A stretch of DNA of 64,000 nucleotides from Pseudomonas mendocina. Lineage in GTDB: Bacteria; Pseudomonadota; Gammaproteobacteria; Pseudomonadales; Pseudomonadaceae. The position numbers and the translations under genes were made by a program. The notes beneath the pieces were generated by a model. It saw only the letters and a program-made list of their open reading frames with translations, was not told where the DNA came from and ran no database searches. The stretch is from contig NZ_LR134290.1 in the NCBI RefSeq assembly GCF_900636545.1, forward strand, positions 1,798,001 to 1,862,000. The letters run 5' to 3'. Numbering within the stretch: the first letter of the stretch is position 1; every line of letters starts with the position of its first letter. This document shows positions 38,085 to 47,645 of this stretch, in pieces.

Positions 38085-39038
38085 ATGACTACTCCTGCCT
38101 CTCCAACCTCCGGCGTCCAGCTGATCGAGGTTGCACCGGAACTTGCCGGCCAACGCATCGACAACTTCCTCCGGGCTCAGCTCAAGGGCGTGCCCAAGAC
38201 GCTGATCTATCGCATCCTGCGCAAGGGCGAAGTGCGCGTGAACAAGGGACGGATCAAGCCCGAATACAAGCTCCAGGCTGGTGACGTGGTGCGTGTGCCG
38301 CCGCTGCGTCTCGCCGAGCGCGATGAGCCCGAGCCGCTGGCGCAGGGGCTGCTCGAGCGCCTCGAGGCGGCCATCGTCTACGAGGACAAGGCGCTGATCG
38401 TGCTGAACAAGCCGGCAGGTATCGCCGTACACGGTGGCAGTGGCCTGAACTACGGGGTGATCGAAGCCTTCCGTCAACTGCGCCCCGATGCCAAGGATCT
38501 GGAGTTGGTGCATCGTCTGGATCGCGACACTTCCGGTCTTCTGATGATCGCCAAGAAGCGCAGTATGTTGCGTCACCTGCATGAGCAACTGCGTGGCGAT
38601 GGCGTTGACAAGCGCTACATGGCGCTGGTGCGCGGTCACTGGGCGACGGCCAAGAAGCAGGTCAATGCGCCGCTGCAGAAGAGCAACCTGCGCTCTGGTG
38701 AGCGCATGGTCGAGGTCGATGGCGAGGGCAAGGAGGCGCTGACGCTGTTCCGCGTGTTGCGCCGTTTCGGCGATTTCGCCACTCTCGTTGAAGCCAAGCC
38801 GGTGACCGGTCGCACCCACCAGATTCGTGTGCATGCCAAGCATGCCGGGCACTCCATCGCTGGCGACTCCAAGTACGGTGATGACGACTTCACCCGCGAG
38901 ATTCGCGAACTGGGCGGCAAGCGCCTGTTCCTGCATGCCTACGAGCTGCATGTGCCGCTGCCTGAAGGAGGGGTGCTGAAGCTTGAGGCGCCAGTGGATG
39001 AAATGTGGGCCAAGACCCTGGAGCGGTTGAGTGCCTGA
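38085..39038 (+). CDS. rluC: 23S rRNA pseudouridine synthase RluC
   Basis: A 317-residue enzyme making pseudouridines in 23S rRNA (positions 955/2504/2580 in E. coli). An N-terminal S4 domain ([30 protein letters not shown]) precedes the catalytic domain. That domain has [16 protein letters not shown] (catalytic Asp) and GRTHQIRVH. The ATG at 38085 begins the conserved MTTPAS sequence; the open frame extends 51 codons further upstream without conservation. No Shine-Dalgarno is seen, and the -10 element is immediately upstream. Divergent from rne as in E. coli. Confidence 0.95.
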   Translation: MTTPASPTSGVQLIEVAPELAGQRIDNFLRAQLKGVPKTLIYRILRKGEVRVNKGRIKPEYKLQAGDVVRVPPLRLAERDEPEPLAQGLLERLEAAIVYEDKALIVLNKPAGIAVHGGSGLNYGVIEAFRQLRPDAKDLELVHRLDRDTSGLLMIAKKRSMLRHLHEQLRGDGVDKRYMALVRGHWATAKKQVNAPLQKSNLRSGERMVEVDGEGKEALTLFRVLRRFGDFATLVEAKPVTGRTHQIRVHAKHAGHSIAGDSKYGDDDFTREIRELGGKRLFLHAYELHVPLPEGGVLKLEAPVDEMWAKTLERLSA

Positions 39039-39726
39039 CTATCAACTGCTGATCTTCGATTGGGATGGCACGCTGGTCGATTCCATTGGTCGTATCGTCG
39101 AGGCCATGCGCCGCGCTGCCGATGTGGTGGGTGTGCCGCGCTGCTCCGATGTCGCGGTGCGCGGCATCATTGGTTTGGAGTTGGGGGTGGCGATTCGCAC
39201 CCTTTATCCGGAACTCGACGAGCCGTTGCGTATCGAAGCCATCCGCAGTGCCTACAGTGAGCAGTATCTGGCGCTGGAAACCGAGCCGTCGCCGTTGTTC
39301 GGGGGTGTGAGCGAGTCGCTCGAGGTTTTCCGCGAGCAGGGCTATCAACTGGCCGTGGCGACCGGCAAGGGGCGCAAGGGGTTGCATCGGGTATTGGCGG
39401 ACAAGGGCTGGCTGGATTATTTCGATATCACCCGTTGCGCCGACGAGACGGCAAGCAAGCCTGATCCGCTGATGTTGCACGAAATTCTTGCACATTGCCG
39501 GGTGCAGCCCGAGCGAGCGCTGATGGTGGGCGATTCGACCTTTGACCTGCTGATGGCGCGCAACGCCGGGATGGATGCGGTGGCGGTGGGTTTCGGTGCG
39601 CAGCCGCTGTCGGTTTTACGCGAGTGTTCGCCGCGTCTGGCGATCAACGAATTCAATGAGCTGCGCCGCTGGCTGGAAGGCGATCACACGCAGCGTCCTG
39701 CAGAGGTGAGTGAATATGTCGGATGA
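39031..39726 (+). CDS. HAD-family phosphatase
   Basis: A 231-residue HAD hydrolase of the phosphoglycolate-phosphatase-like group. Motif I is [10 protein letters not shown], motif III lysine is in ASKPDPLM, and motif IV is [12 protein letters not shown]. The substrate is unknown; it may repair or clear phosphoglycolate-like or nucleotide metabolites. The GTG start overlaps rluC by 8 bases, so the two are co-translated. Confidence 0.9.
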   Translation: MPDYQLLIFDWDGTLVDSIGRIVEAMRRAADVVGVPRCSDVAVRGIIGLELGVAIRTLYPELDEPLRIEAIRSAYSEQYLALETEPSPLFGGVSESLEVFREQGYQLAVATGKGRKGLHRVLADKGWLDYFDITRCADETASKPDPLMLHEILAHCRVQPERALMVGDSTFDLLMARNAGMDAVAVGFGAQPLSVLRECSPRLAINEFNELRRWLEGDHTQRPAEVSEYVG

Positions 39727-40693
39727 GTGGAAGTCATCGTCTTCGTCGGGCGAGGATGCCAAAAGCTGGAAGCTGCTGGAAAAGGCGCTGCTGTCCAGTG
39801 TTCAGGAGCAGCGTCGCTCGCGCCGCTGGGGCATCTTCTTCAAGCTGCTGACCTTTATCTACCTGTTCGGTGCGTTAGCGCTGGTGTTGCCGGCGCTCGA
39901 TCTGAAATCGGCCTCGACCACTACTGCTCATACGGCACTGATCGAAATTCGCGGCATGATCGCCGATCGCGAGGAGGCCAGTGCCGACAAGGTCGTGGGT
40001 AGCCTGCGTGCGGCTTTCGAGGATACCAATACCAAGGGTGTGATCCTGCGCATCAACAGCCCGGGTGGCAGTCCGGTGCAGTCCGGTTATATCTATGACG
40101 AAATTCGTCGTCTGCGCGGCGAGTATCCGCAGACCAAGGTTTATGCCGTCATCAGTGACCTGGGCGCTTCTGGTGCCTACTACATCGCCAGTGCGGCCGA
40201 TGAGATTTATGCCGACAAGGCCAGTCTGGTCGGTTCCATCGGAGTCACTGCGGCCAGTTTTGGTTTCGTCGAGACCATGGAGAAGCTGGGGGTCGAGCGT
40301 CGCGTCTACACCTCGGGTGAGCACAAGGCATTCCTCGATCCGTTCCAGCCGCAGAAGGAAGAGGAAACCCGCTTCTGGAAAACCGTGCTCGATACCACTC
40401 ATCGTCAGTTCATCGACAGTGTGAAGAAGGGGCGTGGTGATCGTCTCAAGGCTGACGAGCATCCCGAGCTGTTCTCCGGGCTGGTCTGGTCCGGCGAGCA
40501 GGCGCTGCAGCTTGGGTTGGTCGATGCGCTGGGTAGCGCCAGCTACGTGGCGCGAGAGGTGATCGGCGAGAAGGAGATGGTCGATTTCACCCAGCGTGAT
40601 ACACCGTTCGATCGTTTCGCCAAGCGTCTGGGTACCAGTGTGGCCGATCGCATCGCGTTGTGGATGGGCTTCCAGGGGCCGACGCTGCGCTGA
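39716..40693 (+). CDS. sppA: S49 signal-peptide peptidase SppA (short form)
   Basis: A 325-residue membrane-anchored protease with one helix near residue 45 (FFKLLTFIYLFGALALVLPAL). A single S49 domain follows, with the nucleophile Ser in DLGASGAYYIAS and the Lys-containing region further on (SGEHKAFLDPF). It degrades cleaved signal peptides in the membrane. ATG at 39716 has AGAGGTGA 7 bases upstream; it overlaps the HAD gene by 11 bases. Confidence 0.92.
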   Translation: MSDEWKSSSSSGEDAKSWKLLEKALLSSVQEQRRSRRWGIFFKLLTFIYLFGALALVLPALDLKSASTTTAHTALIEIRGMIADREEASADKVVGSLRAAFEDTNTKGVILRINSPGGSPVQSGYIYDEIRRLRGEYPQTKVYAVISDLGASGAYYIASAADEIYADKASLVGSIGVTAASFGFVETMEKLGVERRVYTSGEHKAFLDPFQPQKEEETRFWKTVLDTTHRQFIDSVKKGRGDRLKADEHPELFSGLVWSGEQALQLGLVDALGSASYVAREVIGEKEMVDFTQRDTPFDRFAKRLGTSVADRIALWMGFQGPTLR

Positions 40694-40703
40694 CAGTTAA
40701 AAG

Positions 40704-40735
40704 GAAGGCCCGCTTGGCGGGCCTTCTTCTTTTTG
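40704..40735 (+). terminator. Terminator after sppA
   Basis: A 10-bp stem (gaaggcccgc / gcgggccttc) with a 3-base loop is followed by a T-rich tract, 11 bases after the stop. Confidence 0.9.
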
Positions 40736-40743
40736 TGGGTGAC

Positions 40744-41325
40744 TCAAGGGACTTCGATTCCCTCGCTCAGCAGCATGTCCACCAGGCGAATCAGTGGCAG
40801 GCCGATCAGACTGGTGGCGTCCTCGCCCTCGGTGCTGCGGAACAGGCTGATACCCAGTCCTTCGGACTTGAAGCTGCCGGCGCAGTCGAATGGCTGCTCG
40901 CGTTGCAGGTAGCGCAGAATCTGCTCGTCGCTGAGCGGGCGGAAATGTACGGTGAAGGGCACGCAGTCCACCTGGCATCTGCCGGTACAGGTATTGAGCA
41001 ATGCCAGGCCGGTCAGAAAGGTGACACTGCTGCCGCTGGCGGCGCGCAGTTGTTGCTGGGCTCTGGGTAGGTCGTGGGGTTTACCGAGTATTTCGCCGCT
41101 GCCGAGCACGGCGACCTGGTCAGAGCCGATGATCAGGTGGTCGGGGTGGTCGGTGGCGAGGGTGCGGGCCTTTTCTTCGGCCAGGCGCTTGACCAGGTCG
41201 ATGGCTGCCTCACCCTCTCGTCGGCTTTCGTCGATGCTGGGCGACTGCGAGGTGAAGGGCAGTCGCAGGCGTTCGAGCAGCTCGCGGCGGTAGGGGGAGC
41301 TGGAGGCGAGCAGCAGCGCTGGCAT
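40744..41325 (-). CDS. Maf-family nucleotide pyrophosphatase (YceF type)
   Basis: A 193-residue Maf protein that hydrolyses non-canonical nucleoside triphosphates; the YceF branch acts on m7GTP. The N-terminal motif is LASSSPYRRELLERL, followed by IIGSDQVAVL and LGKPHDLPRA. It is divergent from the yceD-rpmF fatty-acid cluster, as in many gamma-proteobacteria. Confidence 0.9.
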   Translation of the reverse strand: MPALLLASSSPYRRELLERLRLPFTSQSPSIDESRREGEAAIDLVKRLAEEKARTLATDHPDHLIIGSDQVAVLGSGEILGKPHDLPRAQQQLRAASGSSVTFLTGLALLNTCTGRCQVDCVPFTVHFRPLSDEQILRYLQREQPFDCAGSFKSEGLGISLFRSTEGEDATSLIGLPLIRLVDMLLSEGIEVP

Positions 41326-41406
41326 GTTCTCTTCCTTTTATATACGTCTACAGGCGGGCGGGAAATTCTACTGATCGTTGCTATTCGGCGACAGGCTGAA
41401 TTTCCT

Positions 41407-41435
41407 TTGACATGGGCAGGGTGCATCCCTAGAAT
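41407..41435 (+). promoter_or_regulatory. yceD-rpmF-plsX promoter
   Basis: A near-consensus promoter: TTGACA (41407-41412), 17-base spacer and TAGAAT (41430-41435). Expected start at about 41442, only 3 bases before the yceD ATG. Confidence 0.85.
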
Positions 41436-41444
41436 GCTGCGCCT

Positions 41445-41972
41445 ATGTTGAATGGGCCGATTCCACCTCACGTTGATCCGCGCAAGCTCGCCGACCGCGA
41501 AGCTACCCTCGAAGGGCAGCTCGAACTGGCCAGCTTGCCGCGTCTCTGCGACCCGCTTGCCGATACGGCTGGCACGGTGCAGGCGAAATTTCATTTCGCG
41601 CGTGACGAGCAGAAAACTGTGGTTATCCGCAGTGAGCTCGAGGTTGAGGTCAAAATGGTCTGCCAGCGTTGTCTGGAGCTGGTCGCGCTACCCATCCGCA
41701 GCGAATGTGAATACGCGGTGGTTCGGGTTGGAGCGAACACTCAGTCCTTGCCGAAGGGCTACGACGTGCTGGAAGTGGGTGAGGAGCCGCTGGAGCTGCT
41801 TGGTCTGGTCGAGGATGAATTACTCCTCGCCCTACCGATCGTTCCTGCTCATGCCTCAGGTGATTGCCAGCAGCCGGACGGTCTCGATGAGCCCGAGCCG
41901 GGCGAGGACGAGGTATCGCGGTCCAACCCGTTCAGTGTATTGGCGCAGTTAAAGCGTGACCCAAACGTTTAG
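41445..41972 (+). CDS. yceD: YceD/DUF177 protein
   Basis: A 175-residue protein of the YceD family (large-subunit rRNA accumulation protein in plants and bacteria). The conserved CQRCLELV zinc-type motif is central, followed by an acidic C-terminal half and the closing NPFSVLAQLKRD. It lies 13 bases upstream of rpmF; the pair is co-transcribed widely. There is essentially no room for a Shine-Dalgarno between the promoter and the ATG. Confidence 0.93.
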   Translation: MLNGPIPPHVDPRKLADREATLEGQLELASLPRLCDPLADTAGTVQAKFHFARDEQKTVVIRSELEVEVKMVCQRCLELVALPIRSECEYAVVRVGANTQSLPKGYDVLEVGEEPLELLGLVEDELLLALPIVPAHASGDCQQPDGLDEPEPGEDEVSRSNPFSVLAQLKRDPNV

Positions 41973-41985
41973 GAGTTAATGAGTT

Positions 41986-42168
41986 ATGGCTGTTCAGCAG
42001 AACAAAAAATCCCGTTCCGCCCGCGACATGCGTCGTTCGCACGACGCGCTCGAGGCCAGCACCCTGTCCGTAGAGAAGAGCACCGGTGAAGTTCACCTGC
42101 GCCACCACGTTTCTCCGGAAGGCGTGTACCGCGGTCGCAAAGTGATCGACAAGGGCGCTGACGAGTAA
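41986..42168 (+). CDS. rpmF: Ribosomal protein L32
   Basis: A 60-residue basic protein beginning [20 protein letters not shown]. This lacks the four zinc Cys seen in some L32 proteins, as is normal in Pseudomonas. RBS AGGAG is 8 bases upstream. It links ribosome synthesis to the fatty-acid genes that follow. Confidence 0.97.
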   Translation: MAVQQNKKSRSARDMRRSHDALEASTLSVEKSTGEVHLRHHVSPEGVYRGRKVIDKGADE

Positions 42169-42171
42169 TCC

Positions 42172-43182
42172 TTGTCCGCCTCGATCATCGCGATTGATGC
42201 AATGGGTGGGGACTTCGGTCCCCACTGCATTGTTCCGGCCTGCATTTCTGCACTGGCCGAATTCCCCTCGCTGCACCTGGCCCTCGTCGGCCAAGCTCCC
42301 CTTATCGAAGAACAGCTCGCTCGCCAGTCCGGTGTCGATCGCTCGCGCCTGCAGGTTCATCACGCCAGTGAAGTGATCGCCATGGACGAACGTCCGGCTC
42401 AGGCTCTGCGCGGCAAGCCCGATGCCTCGATGCGCGTCGCGCTGGAGCTGGTGCGTCGGCGTCAGGCGCATGCCTGCGTCAGTGCCGGTAATACCGGTGC
42501 GCTGATGGCGCTTTCGCGTTATGTGCTCAAGACACTGCCAGGTATCGACCGGCCGGCCATGGTCAGCCCGATTCCGACCGAGCGTGGTCATTGTTACCTG
42601 CTGGATCTGGGCGCCAATGTCGACTGCAGTGCCGAGCACCTCTATCAGTTCGCGATCATGGGCGCCGTCGCCGCGGAAACGCTGGGCATCAGTCGGCCTC
42701 GGATCGCCTTGCTCAATGTCGGCACCGAGGACATCAAGGGTAATCAGCAGGTCAAGCTGGCCGCCAGCCTGCTGCAGCAGGCCCATGGGCTGAACTTCGT
42801 CGGCTACATCGAAGGCGACGGGGTGTACCGTGGCGAAGCCGATGTCGTGGTGTGCGACGGCTTTGTCGGCAACATCCTGCTCAAGTCCAGCGAAGGCCTG
42901 GCGAAGATGATCACTGGCCGGGTCGAGACGCTGTTCAATGAGGGGCTGTTCGCTCAGGCGGTCGGTGCTTTGGCGATGCCGCTGCTGCGCCGCCTCAAGG
43001 CCGACCTGGCTCCCGCTCGGCACAATGGCGCGAGCTTTCTCGGGCTGCAGGGCATCGTGGTCAAGAGCCATGGCGCGGCGGGGCAGGAGAGCTTTCAGAG
43101 TGCGATTCGCTGTGCGCTGCGTGAGGTGCAGGAAAATTTGCCGCAGCGACTGCATGGTCGACTTGAGGACTTGTTGCTGTAG
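42172..43182 (+). CDS. plsX: Phosphate acyltransferase PlsX
   Basis: A 336-residue enzyme converting acyl-ACP to acyl-phosphate for phospholipid synthesis. Typical N-terminus [18 protein letters not shown], then [12 protein letters not shown] and [13 protein letters not shown]. The start is TTG, 3 bases after the rpmF stop. It is followed by an intrinsic terminator-like element before fabD. Confidence 0.95.
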   Translation: MSASIIAIDAMGGDFGPHCIVPACISALAEFPSLHLALVGQAPLIEEQLARQSGVDRSRLQVHHASEVIAMDERPAQALRGKPDASMRVALELVRRRQAHACVSAGNTGALMALSRYVLKTLPGIDRPAMVSPIPTERGHCYLLDLGANVDCSAEHLYQFAIMGAVAAETLGISRPRIALLNVGTEDIKGNQQVKLAASLLQQAHGLNFVGYIEGDGVYRGEADVVVCDGFVGNILLKSSEGLAKMITGRVETLFNEGLFAQAVGALAMPLLRRLKADLAPARHNGASFLGLQGIVVKSHGAAGQESFQSAIRCALREVQENLPQRLHGRLEDLLL

Positions 43183-43261
43183 ACTCGTCGCGTTTTCAGG
43201 GGGTGACCGGCGGTGGAATGTGACCGCGGCACACCGCCTGTCATCCAACTGTCAGTTTGCT

Positions 43262-43290
43262 GCGCCAGGCTCGCCTGGCGCTGGTTTTTC
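43262..43290 (+). terminator. Terminator-like hairpin between plsX and fabD
   Basis: A 9-bp stem (gcgccaggc / gcctggcgc) with a 2-base gap, followed by TGGTTTTTC. It lies 20 bases before fabD, so it could attenuate or partly separate plsX from fabD transcription. Confidence 0.6.
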
Positions 43291-43308
43291 GACTCAAGGG
43301 ACTTATTC

Positions 43309-44247
43309 ATGTCTGCATCCCTCGCATTCGTCTTTCCCGGTCAGGGTTCGCAAGCCCTGACCATGCTCGCCGAGCATGGCGCCCAGCAGAAGCTGGTGCT
43401 CGATACCTTCGGCGAAGCCTCCGAAGCGCTCGGTTACGACCTCTGGGCGCTGACCCAGCAAGGCCCGGAAGAGCAACTGAACCAGACCGACAAGACCCAG
43501 CCTGCCATCCTCACCGCTTCCATCGCCCTGTGGCGATTGTGGCAGGCCGAGGGCGGCGCCAATCCGGCGTTCGTCGCCGGTCACAGCCTGGGTGAATATT
43601 CCGCGCTGGTCGCCGCTGGCAGCATCGCTTTCGCCGATGCCGTGAAGCTGGTGGAGCGCCGTGGTCAATTGATGCAGCAGGCCGTACCGGCCGGGCAGGG
43701 CGGCATGGCCGCCATCCTCGGTCTGGAAGATGCCGACGTGCTGGCCGCCTGCGCCGAAGCGGCGCAAGGTGATGTGGTTAGCGCGGTGAACTTCAATGCC
43801 CCCGGCCAGGTGGTGATCGCGGGTAGCGCCGCTGCCGTCGAGCGTGCCATCGAGGCGTGCAAGGCGCGCGGCGCCAAGCGCGCCATGGCGCTGCCGGTCA
43901 GCGTGCCGTCGCACTGCGCGCTGATGAAGCCTGCTGCCGAGCGTTTCGCCGAGTCGGTCGAGGCATTGAACTGGCAGGCGCCGCAGATCCCGCTGGTGCA
44001 GAACGTCAGCGCCGCCGTGGTGTCCGACCTGGTCACCCTGAAGGGCGACCTGCTGGCGCAGCTGTACAGCCCGGTTCGCTGGGTCGAATCCATGGTGCGT
44101 CTGTCCGAGCAGGGCGTAACCGATCTGGTCGAGTGCGGCCCCGGCAAGGTGCTCAGCGGCCTGAACAAGCGCTGCGTCAAAGGCATCAACACCCACAATC
44201 TGGATACCCCCGACGCTTTCGCCGCTGCTCGTGCTGCGTTGGCTTGA
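43309..44247 (+). CDS. fabD: Malonyl-CoA-ACP transacylase
   Basis: A 312-residue enzyme that loads malonate on ACP. The GQGSQ motif is near the N-terminus and the nucleophile Ser lies in GHSLGEYSAL, with a conserved His further on. ATG at 43309 has AAGGGA upstream. The frame remains open to 43213 but without conserved sequence. Confidence 0.96.
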   Translation: MSASLAFVFPGQGSQALTMLAEHGAQQKLVLDTFGEASEALGYDLWALTQQGPEEQLNQTDKTQPAILTASIALWRLWQAEGGANPAFVAGHSLGEYSALVAAGSIAFADAVKLVERRGQLMQQAVPAGQGGMAAILGLEDADVLAACAEAAQGDVVSAVNFNAPGQVVIAGSAAAVERAIEACKARGAKRAMALPVSVPSHCALMKPAAERFAESVEALNWQAPQIPLVQNVSAAVVSDLVTLKGDLLAQLYSPVRWVESMVRLSEQGVTDLVECGPGKVLSGLNKRCVKGINTHNLDTPDAFAAARAALA

Positions 44248-44262
44248 GAAAGGAGAACGAAC

Positions 44263-45006
44263 ATGAGTCTGCAAGGTAAGGCCGCGCTGGTCACTGGCGC
44301 CAGCCGTGGTATCGGCCAGGCAATTGCTCTGGAGCTGGGCCGTCAGGGCGCCATCGTCATCGGCACTGCCACTTCGGCATCCGGCGCCGAGCGCATCGCT
44401 GCCACGCTGAAAGAACACGGCATCAGCGGTACCGGCATGGAACTGAACGTGACCAGTGCCGAGTCCGTCGAGGCCGTGCTGGGTGCTATCGCCGAGCAGT
44501 TCGGTGCGCCGGCGATTCTGGTCAACAACGCCGGTATCACCCGCGACAACCTGATGCTGCGCATGAAAGACGACGAGTGGTTCGACGTCATCGACACCAA
44601 CCTCAACAGTCTCTATCGCCTGTCCAAGGGTGTACTGCGTGGCATGACCAAGGCACGCTTCGGCCGAATCATCAACATCGGTTCTGTGGTTGGTGCCATG
44701 GGCAATGCCGGACAGGCCAACTACGCTGCCGCCAAGGCCGGTCTGGAAGGTTTCAGCCGCGCTCTGGCGCGTGAAGTCGGTTCGCGCGGCATTACCGTCA
44801 ACTCGGTGGCCCCTGGTTTCATCGATACCGACATGACCCGCGAGTTGCCGGAAGCGCAGCGCGACGCGCTGCTGACGCAGATTCCGCTGGGCCGTCTGGG
44901 CCAGGCCGAAGAGATCGCCAAGGTCGTCGGTTTCCTGGCTTCCGATGGCGCAGGCTACGTCACTGGGGCTACTATTCCGGTGAACGGCGGCATGTACATG
45001 AGCTAA
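44263..45006 (+). CDS. fabG: 3-oxoacyl-ACP reductase
   Basis: A 247-residue short-chain dehydrogenase using NADPH. The cofactor motif GASRGIGQAI, NNAGITRDN and catalytic Ser-Tyr-Lys (NIGSVVGAMG, NYAAAKAGLEG) are present, plus the FabG C-terminus VTGATIPVNGGMYM. RBS AAAGGAGAA is upstream. Confidence 0.97.
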   Translation: MSLQGKAALVTGASRGIGQAIALELGRQGAIVIGTATSASGAERIAATLKEHGISGTGMELNVTSAESVEAVLGAIAEQFGAPAILVNNAGITRDNLMLRMKDDEWFDVIDTNLNSLYRLSKGVLRGMTKARFGRIINIGSVVGAMGNAGQANYAAAKAGLEGFSRALAREVGSRGITVNSVAPGFIDTDMTRELPEAQRDALLTQIPLGRLGQAEEIAKVVGFLASDGAGYVTGATIPVNGGMYMS

Positions 45007-45014
45007 AAAGGGCG

Positions 45015-45032
45015 CCTCCGACTGTCCGGAGG
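45015..45032 (+). terminator. Weak hairpin after fabG
   Basis: A 6-bp stem (cctccg / cggagg) with a 6-base loop, followed by ttctcg rather than a true T-run. Possible partial terminator before acpP. Confidence 0.4.
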
Positions 45033-45155
45033 TTCTCGAATGTGACGCGAGCCATCAGAAAACTGTCATAGTGGCTGTCTAAAATCCGTTATAAAGCTGC
45101 AACAGGTTTATAGACAGATCGTTGAAGTGTTCCTGGGGGCTCCCCGGCATTCAGC

Positions 45156-45183
45156 TTGAAATGCTAAAAACCCTTTCTATACA
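45156..45183 (+). promoter_or_regulatory. acpP promoter
   Basis: TTGAAA (45156-45161), 16-base spacer and TATACA (45178-45183). Its own promoter fits the very high level of ACP compared with the enzymes around it. A second -10-like TATAAA lies at 45090-45095. Confidence 0.7.
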
Positions 45184-45234
45184 CTTGGCCGCTACCAGCT
45201 GCCTGGATTTGTCCAATAGGAGTGAAAACAAGGT

Positions 45235-45471
45235 ATGAGCACCATCGAAGAACGCGTCAAGAAAATCGTTGCTGAGCAACTTGGCGTCAAGGAAGAGGAA
45301 GTAACCAACAGCGCTTCCTTCGTTGAAGACCTGGGTGCCGACTCTCTTGACACCGTTGAGCTGGTGATGGCTCTCGAGGAAGAATTCGAGACCGAGATCC
45401 CGGACGAGCAAGCTGAGAAGATCACCACCGTTCAGGAAGCCATCGACTACGTGACTGCCCACGCGCAATAA
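45235..45471 (+). CDS. acpP: Acyl carrier protein
   Basis: A 78-residue acidic ACP. The phosphopantetheine Ser37 is in GADSLDTVE. It carries the growing acyl chain for fatty acid and lipid A synthesis. It is preceded by a 228-base gap containing its own promoter and followed by a terminator, so it is expressed partly on its own. Confidence 0.98.
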   Translation: MSTIEERVKKIVAEQLGVKEEEVTNSASFVEDLGADSLDTVELVMALEEEFETEIPDEQAEKITTVQEAIDYVTAHAQ

Positions 45472-45493
45472 GTCACAGTCAGCTTTCTGACCG

Positions 45494-45533
45494 AGAAAAG
45501 CCGCACTGCCCTCATCAGGCGTGCGGCTTTTCT
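45494..45533 (+). terminator. Terminator after acpP
   Basis: A 13-bp stem (agaaaagccgcac / gtgcggcttttct) with a 14-base loop that can add a short inner stem. It ends in a T-rich run. Confidence 0.9.
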
Positions 45534-45582
45534 TTACGTGCAAGGCGCATGTAGCGCCTGAGTAGAACAAGAGGAGATTGCT

Positions 45583-46827
45583 GTGTCGCGTAGACGCGTC
45601 GTGGTTACCGGTATGGGCATGCTATCGCCGCTGGGTAACGATGTGCCGAGCAGCTGGCAGGGCATTTTGGCCGGGCGCAGTGGCATCGGTCTGATCGAGC
45701 ACATGGACCTGTCGGCCTACTCCACCCGTTTTGGCGGGTCGCTCAAGGGCTTCAACGTCGAGGAGTACCTCTCTGCCAAGGAGGCGCGCAAGCTCGACCT
45801 GTTCATCCAGTACGGTCTCGCTGCCTGCTTCCAGGCCGTGCGTGATTCCGGGCTGGAAATCACCGACGCCAATCGCGAGCGTATCGGTGTGGCCATGGGC
45901 TCCGGTATCGGCGGCCTGACCAATATCGAGAACAACTGCAAATCGCTGTTTGATCAGGGACCGCGGCGTATTTCGCCGTTCTTCGTGCCGGGCTCGATCA
46001 TCAACATGATTTCCGGCTTCCTGTCGATCCACCTGGGTCTGCAGGGGCCTAACTACGCCATCGCCACGGCGTGCACCACCGGCACTCACTGCATTGGCAT
46101 GGCTGCGCGCAACATCGCCTACGGCGAGGCTGACGTGATGGTGGCCGGCGGCGCCGAGATGGCGGCCTGTGGTCTGGGCATGGGCGGCTTCGGTGCCGCG
46201 CGTGCGCTGTCCACGCGCAACGACGAGCCGACCAAGGCCAGCCGTCCGTGGGACAAAGGCCGAGACGGCTTCGTGCTGTCCGATGGTTCCGGCGCCCTGG
46301 TGCTGGAAGAGCTGGAGCACGCCAAGGCGCGTGGCGCCACCATCTACGCTGAGCTGATCGGCTTCGGCATGAGTGGCGACGCCTTCCACATGACCTCGCC
46401 ACCTGAAGATGGTGCGGGGGCGGCGCGCTGCATGGCTGCAGCGCTGCGTGATGCCGGTATCAATGCCGATCAGGTGCAGTACATCAATGCGCATGGTACT
46501 TCGACGCCTGCGGGTGACAAGGCTGAAGTCGCGGCAGTTAAGAGTGTGTTCGGTGAGCACGCCTACAAGCTGTCGGTCAGCTCGACCAAGTCCATGACTG
46601 GTCACCTGCTCGGTGCTGCTGGTGCGGTGGAGGCGATCTTCAGCGTCCTGGCGATCCGCGACCAGGTCGCGCCGCCGACCATCAACCTGGACGAGCCGGA
46701 CGAAGGTTGCGACCTGGATTTCGTCGCGCACCAGGCCAAGGCCAGGCCGATCGAAATCGCCCTGTCGAACTCCTTCGGCTTCGGCGGCACCAACGGCTCG
46801 CTGCTGTTCCGCCGGTACCACGGCTGA
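45583..46827 (+). CDS. fabF: 3-oxoacyl-ACP synthase II
   Basis: A 414-residue condensing enzyme elongating acyl-ACP. The catalytic Cys is in [10 protein letters not shown], and the two His are in [11 protein letters not shown] and [15 protein letters not shown] start with GAGGAGA about 8 bases upstream. It ends with TGATG overlapping pabC. Confidence 0.97.
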   Translation: MSRRRVVVTGMGMLSPLGNDVPSSWQGILAGRSGIGLIEHMDLSAYSTRFGGSLKGFNVEEYLSAKEARKLDLFIQYGLAACFQAVRDSGLEITDANRERIGVAMGSGIGGLTNIENNCKSLFDQGPRRISPFFVPGSIINMISGFLSIHLGLQGPNYAIATACTTGTHCIGMAARNIAYGEADVMVAGGAEMAACGLGMGGFGAARALSTRNDEPTKASRPWDKGRDGFVLSDGSGALVLEELEHAKARGATIYAELIGFGMSGDAFHMTSPPEDGAGAARCMAAALRDAGINADQVQYINAHGTSTPAGDKAEVAAVKSVFGEHAYKLSVSSTKSMTGHLLGAAGAVEAIFSVLAIRDQVAPPTINLDEPDEGCDLDFVAHQAKARPIEIALSNSFGFGGTNGSLLFRRYHG

Positions 46828-47642
46828 TGCAGGGCTGGGTCAACGGCGCGCCCGGCGAGCAGTTGTCGGTTCGCGACCGTGGCCTGGCTTACGGCGATGG
46901 TCTGTTCGAGACCATCGCCGTGCGTGGTGGGCGCATTCCGCTGCTGGCGCGGCATATGGCGCGCCTGGCCGAAGGCTGTCGGCGTTTGTCCATTCCTCTC
47001 GACCTGCTGCTGATGGAAAGCGAGTTGCAGGCCTTTGCGGGGCAACTGGGCGAGGGCGTGGCCAAGCTCGTCGTCACCCGTGGTGAAGGGCTGCGCGGCT
47101 ACGCACCGCCGCAGCCCTGTCAGCCGCTGCGCATCCTGCAGGCGGCGCCGCTGCCGCAGTATCCGGCTGCGCATGCCGAGCAGGGCGTGAGTCTGTTTCC
47201 CTGTGTGACGCGTCTGGCCGAGCAGCCCTTGCTGGCCGGGCTCAAACATCTCAATCGTCTGGAGCAGGTGTTGGCGCGTGCCGAGTGGCAGGGCGTCGAG
47301 TATGCCGAGGGTCTGATGCGTGACAGCAGCGGCCGGATCATCGAAGGCGTGTACAGCAACCTGTTTCTGGTCATCGAAGGCGGGCTGGTGACGGCCGAAC
47401 TGTCGCGCTGCGGCGTGGCTGGGGTGATGCGTGCGGAGATCCTGCAGCAGGCGCAGCTGCTCGGGCTGGCCATCGAGTTACGCGATATTTCATTCGAAGA
47501 ACTGCTGAGTGCCGATGAAGTCTTTCTCTGCAACAGCCTTTACGGCATCTGGCCTGTACGGGCGCTGCAAGAGCGACACTGGTCGGTCGGGCCGCTCACC
47601 CGTAAACTGCAGGCCATCGTCTGCGACCTACTGAGTAAATAA
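46827..47642 (+). CDS. pabC: 4-amino-4-deoxychorismate lyase
   Basis: A 271-residue PLP enzyme (class IV aminotransferase fold) making p-aminobenzoate for folate. N-terminal VNGAPGEQLSVRDRGLAYGDGLFETI is diagnostic, and the PLP Lys is in GLKHLNRLEQ. The ATG overlaps the fabF stop; the upstream open frame within fabF is a shadow. Confidence 0.94.
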   Translation: MQGWVNGAPGEQLSVRDRGLAYGDGLFETIAVRGGRIPLLARHMARLAEGCRRLSIPLDLLLMESELQAFAGQLGEGVAKLVVTRGEGLRGYAPPQPCQPLRILQAAPLPQYPAAHAEQGVSLFPCVTRLAEQPLLAGLKHLNRLEQVLARAEWQGVEYAEGLMRDSSGRIIEGVYSNLFLVIEGGLVTAELSRCGVAGVMRAEILQQAQLLGLAIELRDISFEELLSADEVFLCNSLYGIWPVRALQERHWSVGPLTRKLQAIVCDLLSK

Positions 47643-47645
47643 CTG

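Noticed and set aside
45075..45117. Inverted repeat ctgtcta/tagacag before acpP as a fatty-acid regulator site
   Set aside because: The arms are 7 bases and 29 bases apart, with no match to an operator I know; too weak to list.
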